Shown one piece after another: positions 1-7,476 of a stretch of 19,170 bases of DNA. The position numbers and the translations under genes were made by a program. The notes beneath the pieces were generated by a model. That model was not told the DNA's origin, made no database searches, and saw nothing but the letters and a program-made list of their open reading frames with translations. Location: positions 1 through 19,170 of the forward strand of contig JAEZZT010000117.1 of the NCBI GenBank assembly GCA_023418435.1, given 5' to 3'. This stretch comes from Bacillota bacterium. Its GTDB lineage: Bacteria; Bacillota; Negativicutes; Veillonellales; Negativicoccaceae. Within the stretch, counting starts at the first letter, position 1. Every line of letters starts with the position of its first letter.

Positions 1-2
1 CT

Positions 3-371
3 TACGGGGCGCTCTTGGGAACTGCCAAAAAAGTATTCCGTGGTTGTATCAATTTCAAGCAGGGGGCATCCGGTTCGGTGGGCAACGAAGAGGATTATGC
101 CATTTTGTTGAGCCCTCGGGCTAAAAATATTTCCCTACCTTTGTTATTGTGCACGGAAGACGATGTCCAAGGAAATCACGCCTCCAGTGCAGGACAAATG
201 GACAAAGAAAAATTGTTTTATTTGCAGAGTCGTGGCTTTTCCGCAGAAGCGGCCAAACGGATTATCGTGGAATCGATGGTTCGTCCGGTGATCGATCGAA
301 TTGCCAGAGACGACTTGCGTGAAGCCGTTTTGTTAGCAGTAGGAGAGAAGATGAAGGGATCTCATGAATAA
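3..371 (+). CDS. sufD: SufD, C-terminal part (Fe-S cluster assembly scaffold), 5'-truncated by window edge
   Basis: This is the last 122 codons of a SufB/SufD-family protein; the reading frame is open from base 3 and the start lies outside the window. SufD is a beta-helix subunit of the cytosolic SufBCD complex on which Fe-S clusters are built. What is seen is the conserved C-terminal stretch: AKKVFRGCINFKQGASGS, then the acidic-Asp segment LLCTEDDVQGNHASS (the family's VEGNHAAS signature), then LFYLQSRGFS and a helical tail. SufB and SufD share this fold. The position directly before sufS, together with the Bacillota order sufC-sufB/sufD-sufS-sufU, makes SufD more likely, but SufB cannot be excluded from this fragment. 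Its stop codon overlaps the sufS start by 8 bases, which suggests translational coupling. Confidence 0.85.
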   Translation, partial: YGALLGTAKKVFRGCINFKQGASGSVGNEEDYAILLSPRAKNISLPLLLCTEDDVQGNHASSAGQMDKEKLFYLQSRGFSAEAAKRIIVESMVRPVIDRIARDDLREAVLLAVGEKMKGSHE

Positions 372-1581
372 GAATATCTGCGATGATTTTCCGGTATTTC
401 GCAATCAATCTCCGGATGTACCGAAATTAATTTATTTTGACAATGCGGCTACCACTCAAAAGCCGGACTATGTATTGCAAGCATGGCAGCGCTATAACAG
501 TTCCTCGCACGGCAATCCGCATCGGGGGGCGCATCGTTTGGCGACAGCCGCTTCCGAAGCTTATGAGGGAGCCAGAGATACCGTAGCGGATTTTATCGGA
601 GCCAAGCGTGAGGAAGTTATCTTTACACGCAGCACCACGGAAAGTCTGAACCTGGTCGCTCGCTCCTATGCGGAACCTCGCTTGCAGCCGGGAGACAAGA
701 TCGTCATTACCATTGCGGAGCATCATGCCAACTTGGTTACTTGGCAACGAGTGGCCCAACGCACGGGTGCCGTGTTGGAGTATATCTACATCGATGAGGA
801 TGGGCATTTTTGCGAAGCGGATATGGCCAAAATCGATGCGCGTACCAAGATCGTCGCCTTTGCCCAAGTGAGCAATGTGTTGGGCATGAAGGTGCCGGTT
901 CGTGAGTTCATTGAACGTGCGCATGCGCATGGTGCCGTAGTCGTGCTCGACGGTGCCCAATCCGTGCCTCACATGGCAGTCGATGTCAAAGAGTTGGATT
1001 GCGATTTCTTTGCCTTTTCCGGGCATAAAATGATGGCTTCGACCGGCATCGGCGTTCTCTATGGCAAAGAACGTCTGTTGGCGGAGATGGAACCGTTTAA
1101 CTTGGGCGGAGATATGATAGAATATGTACAGGAGCAGGAAACGACCTTCAATACATTGCCGTATCGCTTCGAAGCGGGGACGCCGAATGTAGAAGGCGCA
1201 GTTTCCCTGCAAGCGGCCATAGAATATATTCGCTCAATCGGTTTGACTGCCATCGGAGAGCATGAAGCGCGTCTCACTCGTTTGGCGTTGGAGGGCATGA
1301 AAGAAATTCCCCATATTCACTTGATCGGTTCGCATGATCCGGAAGAAAAATACGGAGTGATCACGTTCTTGGTGGACGGTGTCCATCCTCATGATGTGGC
1401 GACAATTTTGGATCACTACGGCATTGCCATTCGTTCGGGGCATCATTGTGCGCAACCCTTGGGAGCTTTTCTCCGAGCGCCTGCCAGCAATCGCGTCAGC
1501 TTCTATCTTTATAACACCGAAGAAGAAGTTCGTTACTTCTTGTCCGTGTTGCCCAAAGTGAGAGAGCGAATGGGTTTATAA
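364..1581 (+). CDS. sufS: SufS cysteine desulfurase (type II, PLP-dependent)
   Basis: This enzyme removes sulfur from L-cysteine, giving alanine and an enzyme-bound persulfide used for Fe-S cluster assembly in the cytosol. At 405 residues it matches the usual SufS length. Visible landmarks are the N-terminal YFDNAATTQKP, the cofactor region AEHHANLVTW, the aspartate in VVVLDGAQSVPH, the PLP-binding lysine K222 in FSGHKMMASTG, and the catalytic cysteine C362 in RSGHHCAQPL. The last motif is the short, rigid loop typical of type II (SufS/CsdA) rather than NifS/IscS enzymes. The ATG overlaps the end of sufD and is the only sensible start, because FPVFRNQ follows in the usual place. sufU lies 13 bases downstream, so SufU is the expected sulfur acceptor. 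Confidence 0.97.
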   Translation: MNKNICDDFPVFRNQSPDVPKLIYFDNAATTQKPDYVLQAWQRYNSSSHGNPHRGAHRLATAASEAYEGARDTVADFIGAKREEVIFTRSTTESLNLVARSYAEPRLQPGDKIVITIAEHHANLVTWQRVAQRTGAVLEYIYIDEDGHFCEADMAKIDARTKIVAFAQVSNVLGMKVPVREFIERAHAHGAVVVLDGAQSVPHMAVDVKELDCDFFAFSGHKMMASTGIGVLYGKERLLAEMEPFNLGGDMIEYVQEQETTFNTLPYRFEAGTPNVEGAVSLQAAIEYIRSIGLTAIGEHEARLTRLALEGMKEIPHIHLIGSHDPEEKYGVITFLVDGVHPHDVATILDHYGIAIRSGHHCAQPLGAFLRAPASNRVSFYLYNTEEEVRYFLSVLPKVRERMGL

Positions 1582-1594
1582 AGAAAGGACTATT

Positions 1595-2029
1595 ATGGAT
1601 TTACAACAACTGTATACCGAACTCATTCTGGAACATAATCAAAGCACCAGAAACAAACGTGAATTGCCTCATGCCACCGTGAGTGAACATGGGCATAATC
1701 CGAATTGCGGTGATGATATTACCATCCAAGTGCAGATTGAGGACGGAATACTGAAAGATTTATCTTACACGGGACAGGGATGTGCCATCAGCCAAGCTTC
1801 GACATCCATGATGATCGATCTTTTGAAAGGTCGTAGTGTGGAGGAAGCTTTGGAATTGGTTTCTCTCTTTTTGCAAATGATCAAGAGGGAGGTATCCGAT
1901 CCGGAGGAGTTGGAACAATTGGAGGAAGCGATCGTCCTGCAAAATATTTCCAATATGCCGGCCCGTGTCAAATGTGCCGTATTGGCTTGGCATACTTTGC
2001 AACAAGCGTTACAAGAAAAACAGCCTTGA
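1595..2029 (+). CDS. sufU: SufU zinc-dependent sulfurtransferase
   Basis: SufU accepts persulfide sulfur from SufS and passes it to the SufBCD scaffold; in Bacillota it is a zinc-bound sulfur shuttle rather than a true scaffold. At 144 residues it has the normal length. The zinc ligands are all present: C38 and D40 in NPNCGDD, C63 in GQGCAIS, and C127 in RVKCAVLAW. The extra segment between GQGCAIS and the last cysteine (about residues 75-118) distinguishes SufU from IscU. The AAAGGA ribosome-binding site sits in the 13-base gap after sufS. It is the last gene of the suf operon; its TGA stop lies inside the left arm of the following terminator hairpin. Confidence 0.96.
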   Translation: MDLQQLYTELILEHNQSTRNKRELPHATVSEHGHNPNCGDDITIQVQIEDGILKDLSYTGQGCAISQASTSMMIDLLKGRSVEEALELVSLFLQMIKREVSDPEELEQLEEAIVLQNISNMPARVKCAVLAWHTLQQALQEKQP

Positions 2030-2048
2030 TTTGATTCAAGGCTGTTTT
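2017..2048. terminator. Bidirectional intrinsic terminator between sufU and nadE
   Basis: A perfect 13-bp inverted repeat, AAAACAGCCTTGA (2017-2029) and TCAAGGCTGTTTT (2036-2048), encloses a 6-base loop. It has a T-run on the right in the plus sense and an A-run on the left, so it should end transcription from both converging genes. The sufU stop codon is part of the left arm, and the nadE stop is only 9 bases beyond the right arm. Confidence 0.9.
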
Positions 2049-2056
2049 GTTTCACT

Positions 2057-3628
2057 TCAATTGTTTTTGAGATTAAGATAGGAAGAAGGAAAGTATAGTT
2101 CTCCCTGGGCTTCGATTTGCGAACCGAAGGCGGTGGGGCTGAAGGCAAAAACAGGCGGCGCCTGCATGCGTTTGGCCACGGCCAAGCCCTTGTACATTCT
2201 CCACCAACGCTCCATATCGGCGATGAAAGAAGATTTGTCCGGGAATAAACGGTCGATAGCCAGTGATGTGCCCAACACATCTGCAAGATCACCGGCGAGG
2301 TAATGTTCGAGTGTGGTCGCAAGATCCGGGTGTTCCGGATGATCCACCCAATAGCGGAACAGATAGTCGTGATAATCATAGACGAGCGGATCTCCCAGTC
2401 CTTTTTCCACGGCTTGTGCCGGCGATAACTCGGCACTGGGCTGCATCGTGAAAATCGTGTCGGGAAGTGCTTGGCCGCCGTAGATGCGAGTGTTGATTTC
2501 AGCCGCCGTTTGCTTTACTTCATACTTCCAAAGGTCACCCAAGACGGCATGCGCACCGGAGATATCTCCATACATGGTGCCGTAGCCGATGGTGAACTCC
2601 GTTTTGTTGCCGTTGCAGGTAAATACAGCTTGGCGCATGGCTGCCAGGCCTGCCAGAATTCGCGTCGAACGATCGCGCGCCTGTACATTTTCCAACATGA
2701 AGGAAGTGAGTTCATGAGGTGCAACGACAGCCAATTCCGTTTCCAATTGAGTTTTGGTGAACGCAATGGATTCATGAATGGGCACCGTAATGTAGGGGAC
2801 CGCCAACTTTTCCGCCAAATGGGCGGCAATCGACTTGGTCGTCGTGGAATTATATGGCGAGGGCATGTTTACCGCCAATATTTTATCGGTAGGAAAAATT
2901 TGCCTATGCAAAAGCAAATTCAAAGCAGAGTCGATGCCGCCGGATAGACCGATCACGACATTTGCGATTTGTTGGCGTTGATAAAATTCCTGCAACGCAA
3001 AACAAAGCGGAGCATGGGGAGCTATGCTCGCAGCAACAGCCGGCTCGTTGGCGGAGAAAACTCCCTCGCTGAATTGGCTGATCCGTTGTTGATTGTTTCC
3101 TGACCAACCGTCATGCGTAAAGAAAAGATGTCCCTTATCCTGTAAACCCAAGGCGGAAATCATCAAGCCCCGAGAGGGAATGAATTTTCGGCAATAGGGT
3201 GAATCCTTGTAAAAGGGCTCATGGGAAAAGTAAATGGGCGTCACATTGTCGGGAAAGGACTGTTGAGTGCGATGGTATAAAAAGAAGGATTCCTGCTCTC
3301 CGGTAATAGTATATTGATCTTCCGCTACGTACTCCACTTTCCCTTGGGAAAGTACGACAAATTGGGAATGCGTATTCCCGTTTTGTGTGCTGACGATGCG
3401 CAGATGTTGGAATTGTCGGGCCAATTGCAGCCAATAGCGATAGCAATCTTCCCGGTAATGTCCGTTGTCGGCCAGAGAAGCGGTTGCAAAACCGGAAATG
3501 GCATCCGGCGGTAGAATGACTAGATCGGCACCTCGGGACGAGGCTTCTTCCAGTAAAGGTAACAAGCGCTCATAATTGGTGGCCGGTTGGGCTTGTACAA
3601 AGCGATGTATTGCGAAAAAAATATTCAT
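2057..3628 (-). CDS. nadE: NAD+ synthetase with a degenerate, shortened glutaminase-like N-terminal domain
   Basis: The C-terminal two thirds (about residues 200-515) form a normal NAD+ synthetase that adenylates nicotinic acid adenine dinucleotide and amidates it with ammonia. Visible are the ATP-pyrophosphatase P-loop GLSGGIDSAL (227-236), ENVQARDR (313-320), GNKTEFTIGYGTMYGD (340-355), PSAELSPAQ (397-405) and RWWRMYKGLAVAKRMQAPP (474-492). These match the long glutamine-dependent form. The N-terminal domain is recognisably carbon-nitrogen-hydrolase-like (GADLVILP at 33-40; LGLQDKGHLFFTHDGWSG at 160-177). However, the PEL catalytic glutamate is replaced by PPD, the catalytic lysine region reads VEYVAEDQYTI, and the ICED cysteine segment is missing. 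The protein is 523 residues against roughly 640 in that family. I infer that it uses free ammonia or a separate ammonia donor. The ATG follows GGAGGAACGAT. It is the only minus-strand gene here. Confidence 0.9.
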   Translation of the reverse strand: MNIFFAIHRFVQAQPATNYERLLPLLEEASSRGADLVILPPDAISGFATASLADNGHYREDCYRYWLQLARQFQHLRIVSTQNGNTHSQFVVLSQGKVEYVAEDQYTITGEQESFFLYHRTQQSFPDNVTPIYFSHEPFYKDSPYCRKFIPSRGLMISALGLQDKGHLFFTHDGWSGNNQQRISQFSEGVFSANEPAVAASIAPHAPLCFALQEFYQRQQIANVVIGLSGGIDSALNLLLHRQIFPTDKILAVNMPSPYNSTTTKSIAAHLAEKLAVPYITVPIHESIAFTKTQLETELAVVAPHELTSFMLENVQARDRSTRILAGLAAMRQAVFTCNGNKTEFTIGYGTMYGDISGAHAVLGDLWKYEVKQTAAEINTRIYGGQALPDTIFTMQPSAELSPAQAVEKGLGDPLVYDYHDYLFRYWVDHPEHPDLATTLEHYLAGDLADVLGTSLAIDRLFPDKSSFIADMERWWRMYKGLAVAKRMQAPPVFAFSPTAFGSQIEAQGELYFPSSYLNLKNN

Positions 3629-3648
3629 ATCGTTCCTCCTTGGCTATT

Positions 3649-3677
3649 ATTATATCCTACTTTGGATAGAAAGATAG
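3649..3677 (-). promoter_or_regulatory. Probable nadE promoter
   Basis: On the minus strand a perfect TATAAT (3654 down to 3649) lies 20 bases before the nadE start codon. No good -35 is found at the right distance (CTATCT at 17 bases), so the call rests on the -10 box. The nadE ribosome-binding site GGAGG follows at 3639-3635. The transcript leader would be very short. Confidence 0.4.
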
Positions 3678-3733
3678 ATAGAAGAATTTGAATTCAGTTA
3701 AAAGCATATTCGGCGATGCACTATATCTTGAGG

Positions 3734-3763
3734 TTCGCAAGGTCAAGGGATTTTTGATAAAAT
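3734..3763 (+). promoter_or_regulatory. Probable promoter of the radical SAM-phoH-era operon
   Basis: An extended -10 element TGATAAAAT (3755-3763, TG plus TAAAAT) is preceded by a weak -35, TTCGCA (3734-3739), with an 18-base spacer. It lies about 33 bases upstream of the radical SAM start. No other candidate in the 167-base divergent intergenic region is better on this strand. Confidence 0.45.
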
Positions 3764-3795
3764 AAGAGTAAGAATATAGAGTAAAGGAAGTTCAC

Positions 3796-4770
3796 ATGGG
3801 TTATTATCGAACATACTCTTCGTATCTGAAAGAAAAGTATGGAGAAAAAGTATATAAACTACCGATCGCCTTGCCGGTGACTTGTCCCAATCGTACCGGG
3901 CTTTGCGGTACGGGCGGTTGCACTTTTTGCGGGGAGATCGGGGCCGGATATGAAAATTTGCCTGCCAGTATTACGGTCAAGGAGCAGATCGAAAAAAATA
4001 TTGCGCATATCGCTCCCAAGTACAAGGCCAATTTGTTCATTCCCTATTTTCAAAATTTCACCAATACCTTTTTACCGGTCGATGCTTTTGCCGCCTATGT
4101 CGAAGAGGCCGTCAGTCAACCGCAAGTGGTCGGTCTGGCCATTGCGACTCGGCCGGATTGTATTCATCCGATGTACTTGGATGTCTTGCAGGAAGCGTTT
4201 CGAAAATATGAGGTGGATGTAACGATTGAATTGGGCTTGCAAAGTATCAATCCCAATAGTCTGGCGCTGATCAATCGCGGTCATGGGCTCGGGGAATATA
4301 TTGATGCAGTGTTGCAAATCGCTCCTTACGGATTTGATGTTTGTACGCATATTATCGGAAATTTGCCTTGGGATTCGCGGCTGGATGTCGTGGAAGCCGC
4401 CAAAGTGATTTCGGCGTTGCCGGTGCAACAGGCCAAGATACATGCGCTGTATATTATCAAAAATACCTTGATGGCCCGGCAGTATCAGAGCGGTGAATTT
4501 ACGCTCTGTACTTTGCCTGAATATGTGGATAGAGTGGTCAGTTTTGTGGAGCATTTGCGGCCGGATATCGTGCTGCAAAGATTGGTGGGAAGAGCACCCA
4601 AGGAAAGCACGCTCTTTGCCAATTGGGGACGAGGTTGGTGGGTCATACGGGATATGATCGAAGCCGAATTTGAACGTCGTGGAACTCGTCAGGGCAGTCA
4701 TTGCAATTACTTGCACGGGGCTGCCGTACGGGAATTCGTAGGAGGTGCCGGTGACGGAAAGCAAACCTGA
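3796..4770 (+). CDS. Radical SAM protein of the YhcC/TIGR01212 type
   Basis: This is a 324-residue protein with the N-terminal cysteine pattern of the Elp3-like radical SAM family: C30 in TCPNRTG, then C42 and C45 in GGCTFCGE. These should hold the 4Fe-4S cluster that cleaves S-adenosylmethionine; C37 is an extra cysteine in between. Further family landmarks are YFQNFTNTF, VGLAIATRPDC, VTIELGLQSIN and HIIGNLPWD, which resemble E. coli YhcC. The C-terminal part (LRPDIVLQRLVGRAPKE) also fits that family. The substrate is not established as far as I know; a role in RNA modification is suspected from its relation to Elp3, so I give no gene symbol. The ATG follows AAAGGAAG at 3782-3789. Its last 20 bases overlap the phoH reading frame, so the two are probably translated together. 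Confidence 0.85.
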   Translation: MGYYRTYSSYLKEKYGEKVYKLPIALPVTCPNRTGLCGTGGCTFCGEIGAGYENLPASITVKEQIEKNIAHIAPKYKANLFIPYFQNFTNTFLPVDAFAAYVEEAVSQPQVVGLAIATRPDCIHPMYLDVLQEAFRKYEVDVTIELGLQSINPNSLALINRGHGLGEYIDAVLQIAPYGFDVCTHIIGNLPWDSRLDVVEAAKVISALPVQQAKIHALYIIKNTLMARQYQSGEFTLCTLPEYVDRVVSFVEHLRPDIVLQRLVGRAPKESTLFANWGRGWWVIRDMIEAEFERRGTRQGSHCNYLHGAAVREFVGGAGDGKQT

Positions 4771-5713
4771 GGTTTATATATTGCAAAGTGAGGCGGCCAA
4801 GGAATTGCTTTTGCCTCAAAATGCATGGATTCTCACGCAAATTGCCGATTATTTTTCGTGCAAATTGGTCAACCGAGGAAACCTGATCAAGTTCATCGGG
4901 ACGCCGGAAAATATGCAAAATATGCAATTGGCGATGAAGGAGCTGCAGCCGTACTTGACGGTGGAGAATCTGGCGCATCCGGGACATTTGCGTCATCTTC
5001 TGGAGTTGATCGGAGAAGGGAAGGAAAAGCATTTGCAGGAATGGCATGTTGATACGGTGATCGTGACTCGCTCGGGCAAGACCATTCGCCCCAAGACGAG
5101 AGGGCAAAAAGAATATGTGGATGCGATTCGAAGTCATACGATTACATTCGGGATCGGGCCGGCGGGGACCGGCAAGACTTACTTGGCAGTGGCATTGGCT
5201 GTTTTTTATTTTCGTAATCGCAATGTCAAAAAGATTATTCTCACTCGTCCGGCCGTGGAGGCGGGCGAAAATTTGGGTTACTTGCCGGGAGATCTCAATG
5301 AAAAAGTGGATCCTTACTTGCGTCCCTTGTATGATGCGTTGGGAGATTTATTCGGTGCGGATGTATTTTTGCAGTTACAAGCCAAAGGCATCATTGAAGT
5401 AGCGCCTTTAGCCTATATGCGCGGTCGTACTCTGGAAGATTGTTTCGTGATTTTGGACGAAGCGCAAAATACGACACCGGAACAGATGAAGATGTTTCTG
5501 ACTCGCCTGGGCAATAACTCCAAGATGGTTATCAATGGGGATACGACACAAATCGATTTGCCGAAAAAGGCCAATAGCGGTCTCAAAGAAGCCGTAGAGA
5601 TAGTGGGACATTTGCATGGAATTGCAACGGTGGAATTTTCGGCGGCGGATGTAGTGAGAAACGATCTCGTGGCGAAAATTATTCATGCTTATGCCGAAGC
5701 GGAAGAAGGGTGA
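4751..5713 (+). CDS. phoH: PhoH-family ATPase (PhoH-like protein)
   Basis: A cytosolic P-loop ATPase of the PhoH group, usually linked to RNA metabolism and found beside ybeY in many bacteria, as here. The N-terminal 100 residues hold a KH-like/PhoH N-terminal region. The ATPase core has Walker A GPAGTGKTY (K142), the family block TRPAVEAGENLGYLPGDL, and Walker B VILDEAQN (D236, E237). NGDTTQIDLP near the end is also typical. I chose the GTG at 4751 over the in-frame GTG at 4745: the GGAGG at 4741-4745 is correctly spaced (5 bases) for 4751 but overlaps 4745. The product is then 320 residues, within the family range. It overlaps the radical SAM gene by 20 bases and is followed 4 bases later by ybeY. 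Confidence 0.93.
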   Translation: MTESKPEVYILQSEAAKELLLPQNAWILTQIADYFSCKLVNRGNLIKFIGTPENMQNMQLAMKELQPYLTVENLAHPGHLRHLLELIGEGKEKHLQEWHVDTVIVTRSGKTIRPKTRGQKEYVDAIRSHTITFGIGPAGTGKTYLAVALAVFYFRNRNVKKIILTRPAVEAGENLGYLPGDLNEKVDPYLRPLYDALGDLFGADVFLQLQAKGIIEVAPLAYMRGRTLEDCFVILDEAQNTTPEQMKMFLTRLGNNSKMVINGDTTQIDLPKKANSGLKEAVEIVGHLHGIATVEFSAADVVRNDLVAKIIHAYAEAEEG

Positions 5714-5717
5714 TTGT

Positions 5718-6194
5718 ATGAATGTAGAAATCAGTTATGAAGATTTAACTTTGCGCTTGCATCGGGAAGATTGGGAAAATATCGTCCGGGAAACCTTGAA
5801 GCGGGCGGCCGAAGTACATGAAATTCCCGCCGAGGCGGAGTTGAGCGTTTTATTTTGCAATAATGAATATATTCATGTCTTGAATAAGGAGTATCGCGGT
5901 ATCGATCGACCTACCGATGTGCTTTCCTTTGCTTTGAACGAAGGAGAGGAAGGGGCACCGGAAGAAGAAAGTGCGCTGGGGGATTTGGTCATCTCCGTGG
6001 ACAAGGTTGGTGAACAGGCCCGGGAGTTCGGACATAGCGAAAAACGCGAATTGGCCTATTTGACCGTGCATGGATTTTTGCATATTATCGGCTATGACCA
6101 TGAGGATGAAGTCGATAAAGCGGAAATGCGGCAGGCTGAAGAAGAGATTTTAGGTCAATTGGGCATTACTCGGGAGGACATTCATGGTGAGTGA
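5718..6194 (+). CDS. ybeY: YbeY endoribonuclease (rRNA maturation factor)
   Basis: YbeY is a zinc-dependent RNase that acts in 16S rRNA 3'-end maturation and ribosome quality control. The metal site HGFLHIIGYDH is intact, with H118, H122 and H128 as ligands, and the preceding TDVLSFAL block is also conserved. From the ATG at 5718 the protein is 158 residues, normal for the family. An earlier in-frame ATG at 5685 would lie within phoH and add a non-homologous MLMPKRKKGDC, so I rejected it; AGGGTG at 5707-5712 serves the later start. It overlaps cdd by 11 bases. Confidence 0.95.
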   Translation: MNVEISYEDLTLRLHREDWENIVRETLKRAAEVHEIPAEAELSVLFCNNEYIHVLNKEYRGIDRPTDVLSFALNEGEEGAPEEESALGDLVISVDKVGEQAREFGHSEKRELAYLTVHGFLHIIGYDHEDEVDKAEMRQAEEEILGQLGITREDIHGE

Positions 6195-6573
6195 TGCCGA
6201 GCTGATGAAAATCGCGGCCGAACAGAGGAAGAACGCCTATGCGCCCTATTCGAATTTTTGTGTCTGTGCTGCGGTCTGTACCTCGCAAGGAGAGGTGTTC
6301 GGCGGCTGCAATGTGGAAAATATCTCGTACGGTTTGACACTGTGTGCGGAGCGAAATGCAATTGCCGCAGCGGTTGCAGCCGGACATCGGGAGTTCAGTG
6401 CTTTGGCGGTTTGCGGTGCGGATCGACAAGTCACGATGCCTTGCGGCGCATGTTTGCAAGTGTTGGCGGAGTTCGGGATACCGAAAATATTGGTGGGGCA
6501 TCCGGAGGATTGGCAAGTATTTGCACTGACGGAGCTTTTGCCCTATGGTTTTACAAAGGAACAGATGAAATGA
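6184..6573 (+). CDS. cdd: Cytidine deaminase
   Basis: This enzyme hydrolyses cytidine and deoxycytidine to uridine and deoxyuridine in pyrimidine salvage. The small homotetrameric form is seen, at 129 residues. The zinc site is complete: C54 and the proton-shuttling E56 in LCAERNA, then C87 and C90 in MPCGACLQ. The substrate-binding motifs YAPYSNF and GCNVENISYG are also present. The start is set by GGGAGG at 6172-6177. It overlaps ybeY at its start and era by 4 bases at its end. In Bacilli dgkA normally lies between ybeY and cdd; here it is absent. Confidence 0.95.
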   Translation: MVSDAELMKIAAEQRKNAYAPYSNFCVCAAVCTSQGEVFGGCNVENISYGLTLCAERNAIAAAVAAGHREFSALAVCGADRQVTMPCGACLQVLAEFGIPKILVGHPEDWQVFALTELLPYGFTKEQMK

Positions 6574-7463
6574 GTAAAGAAGGTTTTAAATCCGGTTTTG
6601 TGGCATTGATCGGACGCCCCAATGTGGGCAAGTCCACGTTATTGAATTACATTTTGGGGCAAAAGATATCGATTGTGTCCGACAAGGCGCAAACAACGCG
6701 AAATCGTTTGCTCGGGGTGTATACGGCACCTGCAGGGCAAATTGTTTTTGTGGATACGCCCGGGGTGCATAAACCCAAGCATAAATTGGGAGAATGGATG
6801 CGTAAAGAGTCATTGGAGGCGATGAAAGAGGTAGATGCCATTGTTTTCATGACGGCAGCCGATGAAGGATTGGGTAAAGGCGAAGAGTATATTCTCGATT
6901 TATTGCGTGCCGAAGACGTTCCCGTCTACTTGGTGATCAATAAAATAGATAAAGTGGAGCCGGAAAAACTATTGCCCAAGATCAAAGAATATAGTGAGTT
7001 TTTTGATTTCCGGGAAGTCATTCCCGTGTCGGCACAAAATGGTGCGAATGTCCGGGATTTATTGCAAGTGCTCTACCATGCGTTGCCGGAAGGTCCGCAA
7101 TATTTTCCCGAGGACATGGTGACGGATCGACCGGAACGCAATATCATTGCGGAGATCATTCGTGAAAAGTTGCTGCACTTGACTCGCGAAGAGATTCCGC
7201 ATGCCTTGGCCATTGATGTGGAAGAAATCGGCAAGAGAGCCAATGGTACGAATTATGTCCGAGCGGTTATCATGGTGGAAAGAGATTCACAAAAAAGAAT
7301 CGTCATCGGCAAAAAAGGATCGGTGTTGCGAGAGGCGGGAGCCGCCGCTCGGCAGGATATTCAAATTTTGTTGGGAGGTCCGGTGTACCTGGATCTCTGG
7401 GTGAAAGTAGTTCCGGATTGGCGGAATCGAGATCGCAATTTGAAAGAATTGGGATATGAGTAG
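6570..7463 (+). CDS. era: GTPase Era
   Basis: Era is an essential GTPase that binds the 3' end of 16S rRNA and helps assemble the small ribosomal subunit. The 297-residue product carries G1 GRPNVGKST (residues 15-23), the switch region AQTTRNR (40-46), G3 DTPG (62-65), G4 NKID (124-127) and G5 SAQNG. A C-terminal KH RNA-binding domain follows with VIGKKGS near residue 246. The ATG at 6570 overlaps the cdd stop as ATGA and follows AAAGGAACAG. The reading frame stays open far upstream through cdd, but that part has no Era similarity. The neighbours ybeY and recO are the usual ones. Confidence 0.97.
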   Translation: MSKEGFKSGFVALIGRPNVGKSTLLNYILGQKISIVSDKAQTTRNRLLGVYTAPAGQIVFVDTPGVHKPKHKLGEWMRKESLEAMKEVDAIVFMTAADEGLGKGEEYILDLLRAEDVPVYLVINKIDKVEPEKLLPKIKEYSEFFDFREVIPVSAQNGANVRDLLQVLYHALPEGPQYFPEDMVTDRPERNIIAEIIREKLLHLTREEIPHALAIDVEEIGKRANGTNYVRAVIMVERDSQKRIVIGKKGSVLREAGAAARQDIQILLGGPVYLDLWVKVVPDWRNRDRNLKELGYE

Positions 7464-7476
7464 GAAGGTGTGAATA

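Noticed and set aside
427..1212. Long open frame on the minus strand (261 codons) opposite sufS
   Set aside because: It is entirely antisense to a clearly conserved enzyme, has no recognisable motif or ribosome-binding site, and is explained by the codon bias of sufS.
1765..2436. Minus-strand open frame of 223 codons across sufU and the end of nadE
   Set aside because: It overlaps nadE in another frame and sufU in antisense, and crosses the terminator hairpin; it has no domain signal.
3728..3757. Terminator-like hairpin CTTGA...TCAAG followed by GGGATTTTT in the nadE/radical SAM intergenic region
   Set aside because: Only five base pairs with an 11-base loop, and it lies between divergent promoters where no plus-strand transcript needs ending; it overlaps the probable promoter.
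4745..4750. GTG at 4745 as phoH start
   Set aside because: The Shine-Dalgarno GGAGG itself covers this codon; the next in-frame GTG at 4751 has correct spacing.
6258..6569. In-frame extension of era upstream through cdd
   Set aside because: The extra 104 codons coincide with cdd in another frame, with no Era similarity. MSKEGFKSGFVALIGRPNVGKS starting at ATG 6570 is the normal Era N-terminus and has a ribosome-binding site.
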